Source: Amoebophilaceae bacterium (lineage in GTDB: Bacteria > Bacteroidota > Bacteroidia > Cytophagales > Amoebophilaceae). Taken from it: a DNA stretch of 5,848 nucleotides. The DNA lies in the NCBI GenBank assembly GCA_025455725.1, contig JALOLY010000051.1, positions 1 to 5,848 of the forward strand. Direction: 5' to 3'. A program made the position numbers and the translations under genes. Below are positions 1 to 5,848 of the stretch, piece by piece. The notes beneath the pieces were generated by a model. It had not been told where the DNA came from. It searched no databases and worked only from the letters and a program-made list of their open reading frames with translations. Position 1 is the stretch's first letter. Each line of letters begins with the position of its first letter.

Positions 1-138
1 TTGGAAGTCGGCCTCGGAGGCAGCCACATCCTGCTCGTAGGCATTAGAGAGGGGTAAGCAGCCCAACTCTGCTACACAACAAATGAAAGAGTGGCTATCG
101 AAGAAATAGAGGGGCCAATTGCCCCAACCGGTTAGCAT
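1..138 (-). CDS. Possible 5' part of a leftward hypothetical gene (partial, weak)
   Basis: Reading leftward from an ATG at 138-136 gives 46 codons without a stop, running off the window edge. The translation begins MLTGWGNWPLYFFDSHSF and ends YEQDVAASEADFQ. I do not recognise it. For it: the frame stays open to the edge, and there is no other in-frame start before a stop upstream. Against it: 46 open codons at a window edge are common by chance, the composition is rich in Trp, Cys and Phe, and the start lies only 17 bp from the divergent priA start, leaving almost no room for promoters. The plus-strand frames all stop within the first 60 bases, so the alternative is the tail of a rightward gene or plain intergenic DNA. 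Treat this as a lead, not a call. Confidence 0.22.
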   Translation of the reverse strand, partial: MLTGWGNWPLYFFDSHSFICCVAELGCLPLSNAYEQDVAASEADFQ

Positions 139-155
139 GTTAGACCCAACACCCC

Positions 156-2633
156 ATGAGTAGAAAAGCCACTTTTGCAGACATTATTTTACCTATCCCT
201 CTCTCAGGGCTGTTGACGTACCGCGTGCCAGAAATGTTCATCGAGTTCATTGCTGGGGGAAGTAGGGTGCTTGTACCCTTGGGTACGCAAAAGGTCTTTA
301 CTGGGCTTGTAGAGAAAATCCATACCACCCCTCCCAACCACCTTACTAAGGATATTATTGACGTGTTGGATCATGTCCCGATCGTCAATGCTATGCAACT
401 CAGATTCATCCACTGGTTGGCATCTTATTATTTGTGTACCGTAGGAGAGGTCATGCTTGCTGCGCTCCCTAATGGATTCAGACTCAGCAGTCAGTCCAAA
501 ATTCAGCTCCACCCTGAGGCAGACCTAAAAGCCACTCACCTTTCTGAGCAAGAGCGGCTGCTGGTCAATGCGCTTGAACGTCGCAAAAATCTGACGTATA
601 CAGAGGCAGCCGCTGTGGTGGTGCATAAAAACGTTCACCACCTTATTCAATCGCTCCTACACAAACAAATAGTCCTACTATTCGAAGAGATAAAGGAGAA
701 GTACACGCCCAAGAAGGTCAAAAGAGTGCGACTCAACGAAGCCTATACCCAAAGCCGAGAAGCCTTGCAGGGCTTGTTTGCGGCGTGCGAACAGAGTGGC
801 AAGCAGCTCGATGTGCTGCTCAAGTATGCAGCGCTGGCGCCCGTGCACCAACCAGCAAGACCAGAGGATCTCTTCGTTGACAAAAAAGAATTTAGCCAGT
901 CGGGTCTTTCCGCTTCCGCGCTCCAAACACTTATCAAAAAGCAAATCTTTGTAGAAGAGGAGAGCATTGTCTCTCGCTTTGGACAAGTCAGATCACCGGG
1001 TCAATCCCCCCCTACGCTGAGTCAGGCACAAAGTGAGGCACTGGCTACTATTCATCGTCTTTTTCAAGAAAAAAACACCGTCTTGTTACATGGTGTGACA
1101 GCGAGTGGAAAGACTGCCGTGTATACACAACTCATTCAAGAAGTACTGCAGAGCGGAGGGCAAGTGTTATACCTGCTTCCTGAGATTGCGCTCACGACAC
1201 AGATGGTCAAACGGCTGAAAATAATTTTCTGCAACCAGATAGGTGTATATCATTCTAGGTACTCTGACAATGAACGGGTCGAAGTATGGAACAGCGTGCT
1301 ACAAGGCGAGTGCTCTTTTGTGCTAGGAACACGTTCTGCCATCTTCTTACCCTTTGACCAGCTAAGCTTGATTATTATCGATGAGGAACATGAAACGTCT
1401 TACAAACAGTTTGATGTGATGCCCCGCTACCACGCCAGAGATGCTGCACTATTCCTGGCCCAGCTCCACCACGCCAAAGTATTGCTAGGATCGGCTACGC
1501 CTTCTATAGAGAGCTACTACCATGCACAAAGTGGCAAGTATGGCTTTGTAGCCCTGCGAGAACGGTTTGGCCGAACCGCTTTGCCAGAGATTGCACTAGT
1601 CAATATGCGCATAGAGCGAGAACGAAAAACATTACGAGAAGATTTTTCCAAGGCACTCCTAGAAGCTTTGCAGCAAACCCTCGACCAGCAAGAGCAAGCC
1701 ATTATTTTCCAAAATAGGAGAGGGTATGCACCTTACATGACTTGTGAGACTTGCTCCTGGGTGCCTATGTGTACGCAATGTGCTGTCAGTCTTACCTATC
1801 ATCAATTCCACAACGCCTTGCGCTGTCACTATTGTGGCTATAAAACTCAGGTGCCACTAGCTTGCAATGTGTGTGGCTCGCCTCAACTAAAAAAGGTGGG
1901 CTTCGGCACAGAAAAGTTGGAAGAGACACTGCGCCTGTTTTTCCCGGCTAAAAAAATACAACGCATGGACTTGGATACCACTCGGGGCAAGCATAGTTAC
2001 GACAAAATCATTGATGCCCTTGAACAAGGTAGCACAGACATCCTGGTGGGTACACAGATGATTACCAAAGGATTGGACTTTGGTAAGGTATCGCTAGTGG
2101 GTGTACTAGATGTAGATCGCCTACTTTACTTTCCCGACTTCCGGGCAAGCGAGCGGTGCTTTCAGCTGCTTACGCAAGTGAGTGGGCGAGCAGGTAGAAG
2201 AGAAAAACGGGGGACAGTAATCATACAAACTAACAATCCACAGCATCCCGTATTACAGGATATTTTACAACATGACTATGAGCGCATGTATCGCAGGGAG
2301 TTGCAAGAGCGTAAGCAATTCCTCTATCCCCCCTATGCAAGACTTGTCAGAATCACCTTGAAACATAGGGACAAAGATTTGGTGGCATCTGCTGCCCACA
2401 TGCTTGCCAGTATCCTGCAAAAGCATCTAGAAGATGGCGTGTTAGGCCCCCAAATGCCGCTGATTGCCAAGGTAAAGAATCAGTACTTGATAGATATTTG
2501 GGTAAAGATTAAGAAAGGTGTGGGAAACAAGCTGCTAACAACCAAACAAGTAATCGTCCAGGAAACCAGAAGCGTCTTGTACCAAAAGAATTTTAAACAA
2601 GTGAAGGTTTCCTTTGACGTAGATCCCGTGTAG
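156..2633 (+). CDS. priA: Primosomal protein N' (PriA), replication restart DNA helicase
   Basis: This superfamily 2, 3'-to-5' DNA helicase recognises abandoned replication forks and recombination intermediates and reloads the replisome. The 825-residue product is near the usual length for the Bacteroidota form. Residues about 8-105 match the N-terminal 3'-DNA-binding domain (FADIILPIPL..., LASYY...GEVM..ALP), followed by a winged-helix/linker region. Helicase motifs are all present: Walker A GVTASGKT at 313-320, DEEH at 409-412, GSATPS at 445-450, GTQMITKGLDF at 632-642 and SGRAGR at 676-681. Eight cysteines (530, 533, 539, 542, 557, 560, 570, 573) form the paired zinc-binding sites typical of PriA. 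The ATG at 156 is the first start after an in-frame TAG at 141-143, and it places the conserved N-terminus correctly. The gene ends with tandem stops TAG TAA. No clear promoter or Shine-Dalgarno is visible upstream. Nothing is truncated or missing. Confidence 0.98.
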   Translation: MSRKATFADIILPIPLSGLLTYRVPEMFIEFIAGGSRVLVPLGTQKVFTGLVEKIHTTPPNHLTKDIIDVLDHVPIVNAMQLRFIHWLASYYLCTVGEVMLAALPNGFRLSSQSKIQLHPEADLKATHLSEQERLLVNALERRKNLTYTEAAAVVVHKNVHHLIQSLLHKQIVLLFEEIKEKYTPKKVKRVRLNEAYTQSREALQGLFAACEQSGKQLDVLLKYAALAPVHQPARPEDLFVDKKEFSQSGLSASALQTLIKKQIFVEEESIVSRFGQVRSPGQSPPTLSQAQSEALATIHRLFQEKNTVLLHGVTASGKTAVYTQLIQEVLQSGGQVLYLLPEIALTTQMVKRLKIIFCNQIGVYHSRYSDNERVEVWNSVLQGECSFVLGTRSAIFLPFDQLSLIIIDEEHETSYKQFDVMPRYHARDAALFLAQLHHAKVLLGSATPSIESYYHAQSGKYGFVALRERFGRTALPEIALVNMRIERERKTLREDFSKALLEALQQTLDQQEQAIIFQNRRGYAPYMTCETCSWVPMCTQCAVSLTYHQFHNALRCHYCGYKTQVPLACNVCGSPQLKKVGFGTEKLEETLRLFFPAKKIQRMDLDTTRGKHSYDKIIDALEQGSTDILVGTQMITKGLDFGKVSLVGVLDVDRLLYFPDFRASERCFQLLTQVSGRAGRREKRGTVIIQTNNPQHPVLQDILQHDYERMYRRELQERKQFLYPPYARLVRITLKHRDKDLVASAAHMLASILQKHLEDGVLGPQMPLIAKVKNQYLIDIWVKIKKGVGNKLLTTKQVIVQETRSVLYQKNFKQVKVSFDVDPV

Positions 2634-2649
2634 TAAGTGGTAACATATT

Positions 2650-2681
2650 CATGAAAGATAGAAGCCTAAAACGGTTTCATG
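2650..2681. repeat. Inverted repeat in the convergent gap, possible weak bidirectional terminator
   Basis: CATGAAA at 2650-2656 and TTTCATG at 2675-2681 form a perfect 7-bp inverted repeat around an 18-base loop. They lie between the priA stop (2633) and the stop of the convergent CNNM gene (2691). The location suits a shared terminator, but the stem is A/T-rich, the loop is long and neither side has a T-tract, so an intrinsic terminator is not demonstrated. Confidence 0.22.
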
Positions 2682-2690
2682 CGGTCCTGC

Positions 2691-3986
2691 TCAGTAATAA
2701 GTTGATGACACATCCAAGGGTCCATGAATGGACATCTTAACCGTATGGATACGTGTGCCTTCTAGTTTCACAATGGTGAAGGTAAAAGGGGGGAGCTCTA
2801 TGACCTCGTTGAGGTGAGGTATTCTTGCAATGGCATTGATGATGAACCCACCAAGTGTATCATAATCTCCTCGTGGGATATTCCAGCCATATTTCTCGTT
2901 GAGGATATCGATCTCATGCCTCGCACTGAGCAAATAAATGTCTGGGCTCAGTTTTTGTTCTAGACGTTCCTTGATATCGTGCTCATTTTGTATGTCTCCA
3001 ACAATTTCTTCGATGATATCTTCCATGCTGACGATGCCTGAGGTACCGCCAAATTCATCGACGACCAGCGCTAAGCTCCTCCCTTCTGCAGTAAGTTGTA
3101 CCATCACCTCGTGAGCCAGGTTGGTTTCTGACACGATGAGCATAGGTTGGAGAATGTTCTCGATATACCGCGGTTTTTTGAAAAGTTCTTTGGCATGACA
3201 ATAGCCAATGATATCGTCGATGTCGTGCCGATAGACCATAATTTTGGCGTGGTCACTCTTAATGACGGCCTCCTTGAGCCCCGCTATGCCATCTGCCACG
3301 CTGACAGCTACAATCTCTGGTCTAGGAATCATGCAATCTCTGATCTTCACTTTTCTAAATTCTATCAGATTGCTGACGATTCTGGCACTTACGACCACGG
3401 GCATTTGATCATTCCCATTCGATGTATTCTGAATGAACGTATGCAGATCCGTCAAGCCAAAAGCAGGTTGTTCTTCTCGGTATTTTTGTCCTAAAACATA
3501 TACAATGAAAAATTTGGCAATCGCCGTGGTAATCGTTACCAGCGGCATCAGCACATAAGTAATGGCTGCCGCTGGTAGTGCAAAAAGGGAGAGCAGGCGA
3601 TTAGGTCCCAGCAGAAAAATACTTTTGGGAATAAATTCAGCTACCACCAGTATGCCTAAGGTTGATAGCAAGGTCTCTAAGATAAGCAACGTGGTATTGT
3701 TGTTGAGGGAAACAGGCAAACAAGCGTGTAGCCAAGGCCCTAAAATCTTAGCCATGTAAGTACAGTAGATCACCAACGCAATGGTATTGCCAATGAGCGT
3801 AGTACTGATAAAGTGGTTGGGATACTTCAGAAAGTTGTTCAATATCTTCCCAGAAAGGGATCGATGCTCTCCTGCCAGTTGCATCTCCAATTTGTCTGCA
3901 GCCAAGAAGGCAATCTCCAGGCCTGAAAAAAAAGCAGAAGAGATCAGTGCACCAACAATAACAATGATCTGGTAAGGCGCTACCAT
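2691..3986 (-). CDS. CNNM/CBS-domain "hemolysin"-family membrane protein (CorC/GldE-like)
   Basis: Inner-membrane protein of the CNNM-CBS-CorC_HlyC family. Members are called hemolysin-like or CorC, and in gliding Bacteroidota GldE; several are linked to Mg2+/divalent-cation transport or efflux. The exact role here is not provable. From the ATG at 3986 it has 431 residues. The DUF21/CNNM transmembrane domain covers about 1-165, with the signatures SAFFSGLEIAF (17-27), GNT (66-68) and AEFIPKS (116-122) and about four hydrophobic segments. Two CBS domains follow (about 213-270 and 280-335), the second containing DEFGGTSGIVSMED (310-323). A CorC_HlyC domain covers about 350-420, including GDYDTLGGF (373-381). 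A GTG at 4010 would add eight residues (MCSAHGEN); the ATG is preferred because it starts directly before the first membrane segment. The gene lies downstream of lptC on the same strand, 183 bp away, and may share its transcript. Confidence 0.93.
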   Translation of the reverse strand: MVAPYQIIVIVGALISSAFFSGLEIAFLAADKLEMQLAGEHRSLSGKILNNFLKYPNHFISTTLIGNTIALVIYCTYMAKILGPWLHACLPVSLNNNTTLLILETLLSTLGILVVAEFIPKSIFLLGPNRLLSLFALPAAAITYVLMPLVTITTAIAKFFIVYVLGQKYREEQPAFGLTDLHTFIQNTSNGNDQMPVVVSARIVSNLIEFRKVKIRDCMIPRPEIVAVSVADGIAGLKEAVIKSDHAKIMVYRHDIDDIIGYCHAKELFKKPRYIENILQPMLIVSETNLAHEVMVQLTAEGRSLALVVDEFGGTSGIVSMEDIIEEIVGDIQNEHDIKERLEQKLSPDIYLLSARHEIDILNEKYGWNIPRGDYDTLGGFIINAIARIPHLNEVIELPPFTFTIVKLEGTRIHTVKMSIHGPLDVSSTYY

Positions 3987-4169
3987 GTTCTCGCCGTGTG
4001 CGCTGCACACACTCTAGAGGGTTAAAGAGAAGACCTGTTGCTAGGCATATTACCCAAAAGCATGCGATTCAAAAACGCTACCAGGGACTGTATGGCCGGT
4101 GTACTAATATGGGGAGGCCTTTCATCAGCATGAGCAACGTAACATCGTAACCACAGGCGGCCTAGCATA
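3987..4169. other. Spacer between lptC and the CNNM gene, with a small hairpin near the CNNM start
   Basis: I see no convincing gene, RNA or clean TAnnTTTG promoter in this 183-bp stretch. Two small symmetric elements lie near the CNNM start: GTGTGC/GCACAC with a 3-base loop (3996-4010) and the 8-bp palindrome CTCTAGAG (4012-4019). If translation began at the GTG at 4010, the first element would be coding; with the ATG at 3986 it sits in the leader, 9 bases before the start codon. A clear terminator after lptC is not visible, so read-through from lptC is possible. Confidence 0.4.
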
Positions 4170-4694
4170 TCACTTGATCGCTTTGACATTGAACAGACCC
4201 CGAGGTTTGGAGATGGTGTAATAGCTGAGGTCTTGCTTGGCTACCAGCCCGTCACCTGTGAGCAACCTGTTCTCGGTTTCCATTCTGATAAACTTGTCCG
4301 TGTAAAATATTTCGGACTCAGGGTTCCAGTATAACGCTGCTGTGTTCAATTGTCTCTTTTCACGTAAGTTCTTAAGCTCCACATCCCCTCTGAACTCATA
4401 AACATTCTCCTTGGCGAAAAAATAAACGCTATTGGCCTTTCCCGTTATGGACACCTCTTGGTCCGATTCATAAAGCACCACATGCATGCCCTCTGGGTAT
4501 GCCCTGTCACCGTTCTCGTAGTGCAACGCCTTTTCAGTAAATAACTTGTACTTGACAATCCCTTGCTCGCTGCGAAGGAGCTCCACATGAGAGGACTCCA
4601 GGATGGGGAGTGCACGGGAAGAGTCGTTTTCGGAGGTAAATCCAAAAGCCACCCCACACAAAAAATACACCCAAACGCAACGCCTGATCTTCAT
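4170..4694 (-). CDS. lptC: LptC-like LPS export protein, periplasmic/inner-membrane component
   Basis: LptC is the bitopic inner-membrane partner of the LptB2FG transporter. It takes LPS from the extractor and passes it to LptA on the way to the outer membrane. The 174-residue product has a short basic N-terminus (MKIRR), a hydrophobic stretch at about 6-20 and then a soluble beta-rich domain. Features that fit the Bacteroidota LptC type are YPEG at 66-69, an ENVYEFRGDVEL stretch at 96-107, and the C-terminal run from LNTAALYW (116-123) through IFYTDKFIRMET (129-140), LTGDG (145-149) and QDLSYYTI (154-161) to the end. Many Bacteroidota LptC proteins, as I recall, carry a lipoprotein signal. 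Here no proper lipobox is seen: Cys13 follows Leu-12, and no Cys lies at the expected cleavage point near residue 21. It is therefore probably anchored by an uncleaved helix or processed as an ordinary signal peptide. The ATG at 4694 is chosen because the hydrophobic signal follows at once. No Shine-Dalgarno is seen. Confidence 0.85.
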   Translation of the reverse strand: MKIRRCVWVYFLCGVAFGFTSENDSSRALPILESSHVELLRSEQGIVKYKLFTEKALHYENGDRAYPEGMHVVLYESDQEVSITGKANSVYFFAKENVYEFRGDVELKNLREKRQLNTAALYWNPESEIFYTDKFIRMETENRLLTGDGLVAKQDLSYYTISKPRGLFNVKAIK

Positions 4695-4747
4695 GAATTC
4701 GAGGTAAGTGGACCGTCAAACACAAAGTGGGGAAATTGTAAATCTGA

Positions 4748-4772
4748 TGCAACCGATGACATCGTGCAACCG
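4748..4772. repeat. 11-bp dyad flanked by 8-bp direct repeats
   Basis: TGCAACCG occurs at 4748-4755 and again at 4765-4772. Between them, slightly overlapping the first copy, lies the symmetric sequence CGATG-A-CATCG (4754-4764). It lies 54-78 bp upstream of the lptC start, where an operator could sit. No regulator can be named, and chance occurrence cannot be excluded. Confidence 0.3.
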
Positions 4773-4929
4773 TATGCGACACCCCACAAATCTGGAAACA
4801 CCCACAAAAACAGATGCTTCCGGTACCCAAACGCTTTAACAACCGCTTCCGTCTCTTTGTCTAATCATGCCAACACTTCAGGTGATAGCACTTACGATGA
4901 TGGGTTGTGAAATTCTAGTTGATAACGCC

Positions 4930-4948
4930 AGTGCAACAGGGTTACACT
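4930..4948. repeat. Imperfect 19-bp dyad
   Basis: AGTGCAAC (4930-4937) and GTTACACT (4941-4948) are complementary at 7 of 8 positions around a 3-base loop. The TGCAAC core of the left arm is the same hexamer found in the direct repeats at 4748 and 4765. It could be an operator half-site pair or a small hairpin; function is unknown. Confidence 0.3.
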
Positions 4949-4968
4949 ACTCCGTATCATCCTGGATT

Positions 4969-4998
4969 GGCATGCATGCCCCTCGTGATGCATGCATC
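4969..4998. repeat. Two adjacent 12-bp perfect palindromes
   Basis: GGCATGCATGCC (4969-4980) and GATGCATGCATC (4987-4998) are each perfectly self-complementary. They share an alternating ATGCATGC core, and their centres are 18 bp apart. The cores can also pair with each other: 4972-4979 with 4990-4997, an 8-bp stem with a 10-base loop. They sit about 155-185 bp upstream of pheS. Confidence 0.6.
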
Positions 4999-5034
4999 CG
5001 GCACAATATCGCCATCTACAACAACGACTAGGCG

Positions 5035-5080
5035 TCATCATCAATGGTGGCATTCAGTTTCCTGGTATAGGTGATGATGA
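5035..5080. repeat. 9-bp inverted repeat immediately upstream of the pheS -7 motif
   Basis: TCATCATCA (5035-5043) and TGATGATGA (5072-5080) are perfect reverse complements separated by 28 bases. The right arm ends one base before the TAGATTTG promoter motif, so the arms bracket the expected -33 and spacer region. This would suit a repressor or activator site, but the arms are simple TCA/TGA triplet runs and could be chance. Confidence 0.4.
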
Positions 5081-5089
5081 TTAGATTTG
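5058..5089 (+). promoter_or_regulatory. Candidate Bacteroidota-type promoter for pheS
   Basis: TAGATTTG at 5082-5089 fits the Bacteroidota -7 consensus TAnnTTTG exactly. A TTT at 5058-5060, about 21 bases upstream, is a loose match to the -33 element. Transcription would start near 5096, giving a leader of roughly 57 bases before the pheS ATG. This is the only clean match seen in the intergenic regions. Confidence 0.45.
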
Positions 5090-5152
5090 ATGGGGAGCGT
5101 TGTGAGTGTACAGACTGTCCCTAACTCCACTTTGGCGTGATAAGATTGTAAT

Positions 5153-5848
5153 ATGCTTGAGCAAGTAAAGACACTACAGGCTGAAATTGAGCGCTTTCAA
5201 GCCAGCGATCAAGCAGCCTTGGAGGTGTTCCGTCAAAAATTTATCGCCAAAAAGGGTGCCGTCGCAATGCTTTTGGCTGACCTGAAAAAGGTTGAGACCA
5301 ACGAAAGAAGAGACCTGGGCATAGTACTCAACGCGCTTAAAAGCGCTGCCCAAGAGAAATTCAAGATACTTATTGAGCAAGTAAACACGGCCAGACAAAC
5401 GACAAACCAACCGGCAGAGGACTTAACATTGCCCCCACCCGCTGAAGCGCTGGGTACCTTGCACCCTCTAACCCGTATCAGCAGAGAGATCATATCCCTA
5501 TTTGAAAAAATAGGCTTTAATCTATCTGAAGGGCCAGAAATTGAAGATGACTGGCATAACTTCACAGCTCTTAATTTCCCTAATGACCACCCAGCCCGGG
5601 ACATGCAGGATACCTTCTTTGTGACTAAAGAACAGGCGCTACGCACACACACTTCTTCTGTACAGGTACGCGTAATGGAAACTCAATCACCGCCCATACG
5701 CACCATTTCTCCGGGCAGGGTTTTTCGGCACGAGGCTATCTCAGCACGTGCCCACTGCATTTTTCATCAAGTAGAAGGACTGTACATCAACCAAGGGGTC
5801 AGCTTTACTGACCTCAAAGAGACTTTATTTTACTTCGTAAAGGAGCTA
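5153..5848 (+). CDS. pheS: Phenylalanyl-tRNA synthetase alpha subunit (partial, 3' end outside window)
   Basis: Catalytic subunit of the class II (alpha-beta)2 enzyme that attaches phenylalanine to tRNA-Phe in the cytoplasm. The window holds 232 codons; the family is usually about 330-345 residues, so about a third is missing, including class II motif 3. Residues 1 to about 85 form the N-terminal coiled-coil arm that contacts tRNA. The catalytic domain begins at LHPLTR (103-108). Conserved blocks follow: EGPEIEDDWHNF (126-137), HPARDMQDTFF (146-156), RTHTSSVQVR (164-173), and the motif 2 region GRVFRHEAISARAHCIFHQVEG (188-209, key residues R192, E194, H205, Q206, E208). The EAISARAHC form is the one I associate with Bacteroidota. 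The ATG at 5153 is the first start after an in-frame TAA at 5141-5143. No Shine-Dalgarno is present; the segment just upstream is A/T-rich. Confidence 0.97.
   Translation, partial: MLEQVKTLQAEIERFQASDQAALEVFRQKFIAKKGAVAMLLADLKKVETNERRDLGIVLNALKSAAQEKFKILIEQVNTARQTTNQPAEDLTLPPPAEALGTLHPLTRISREIISLFEKIGFNLSEGPEIEDDWHNFTALNFPNDHPARDMQDTFFVTKEQALRTHTSSVQVRVMETQSPPIRTISPGRVFRHEAISARAHCIFHQVEGLYINQGVSFTDLKETLFYFVKEL

Larger units (their letters stand above)
4695..5152. other. Divergent intergenic region between lptC and pheS
   Basis: This 458-bp stretch holds no gene I can support. I looked for a tRNA-like cloverleaf and a degraded coding frame and saw neither. The longest small frame that does not overlap lptC is a 54-codon ATG-to-TAG stretch at 4867-5031 (+), which matches nothing I know. 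The region contains several short dyad-symmetric elements, listed separately, and one good promoter candidate for pheS. For lptC, no clean TAnnTTTG is seen on the minus strand; the closest is CAGATTTG (plus-strand 4787-4794), one base off consensus. Confidence 0.5.

Noticed and set aside
678..986. A 102-codon minus-strand frame inside priA, overlapped by another at 743-967.
   Set aside because: Both are antisense to the PriA linker region and have no recognisable motifs.
3147..3494. A 115-codon plus-strand frame antisense to the CBS domains of the CNNM gene.
   Set aside because: The minus strand here encodes clear CBS-domain sequence; the plus frame has no family resemblance.
4040..4169. Similar strings CTAGGCATAT and CTAGCATAT, and AGGCC/GGCCT arms downstream of lptC, considered as a repeat pair or terminator.
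   Set aside because: The matches are short and imperfect, the arms are far apart, and there is no T-tract.
4563..4910. A 115-codon plus-strand frame across the 5' end of lptC.
   Set aside because: It lies mostly antisense to lptC and its upstream DNA, has low-complexity polar composition and resembles no family, so it is a shadow of the real gene.
4867..5031. A 54-codon ATG-to-TAG frame on the plus strand in the lptC-pheS intergenic region (starts MPTLQVIALTMMGCEILVDN).
   Set aside because: No recognisable domain, no ribosome binding site, no membrane or signal features that mark a real small protein, and the length is unremarkable by chance. It also contains the twin palindromes, which are better read as non-coding structure.
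5110..5118. ACAG-A-CTGT dyad in the pheS leader, considered as an attenuator or T-box-like element.
   Set aside because: The leader after the predicted start site is only about 57 bases, with no terminator hairpin, T-tract or leader peptide rich in Phe codons. A 4-bp arm is too short to mean anything.
5233..5652. A 139-codon minus-strand frame inside pheS.
   Set aside because: It is wholly antisense to well-conserved pheS coding sequence; its Ser/Cys/Arg-rich translation is typical of a shadow frame.

Overview
The window looks like chromosomal housekeeping DNA from a member of the Bacteroidota, possibly a Cytophagales-type lineage. This rests on recalled protein character, not on a search. 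The PriA, CNNM/CBS "hemolysin", LptC and PheS sequences all read like the Bacteroidota versions of these families. Strong Shine-Dalgarno sequences are absent before the starts. The one convincing promoter-like string, upstream of pheS, fits the Bacteroidota -7 consensus TAnnTTTG. Base composition is moderate, roughly 45-48% G+C by eye.

Layout: (1) Positions 1-155 are of uncertain content, with a weak candidate for the 5' part of a leftward gene. (2) 156-2633, rightward, is a complete priA (replication restart helicase). (3) 2634-2690 is a short convergent gap with an inverted repeat. (4) 2691-3986, leftward, is a complete CNNM-CBS-CorC_HlyC membrane protein. (5) 3987-4169 is a spacer. (6) 4170-4694, leftward, is a complete lptC-like gene for LPS transport. 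(7) 4695-5152 is a 458-bp divergent intergenic region rich in small dyad-symmetric sequences, with a candidate pheS promoter at its right end. (8) 5153 to the window end, rightward, is the first 232 codons of pheS, cut by the window edge.

The genes do not form a single pathway. PriA serves DNA replication restart and PheS serves translation. LptC and the CNNM protein are both envelope proteins on the same strand, an arrangement I recall as common in Bacteroidota, and they may be co-transcribed. I found no mobile element, CRISPR array, tRNA, rRNA or defence-type cassette. No previously undescribed system is evident. The part most worth a second look is the lptC-pheS intergenic region: it has two adjacent 12-bp perfect palindromes, a 9-bp inverted repeat abutting the pheS -7 motif, a 7/8-bp dyad and an 11-bp dyad flanked by direct repeats.
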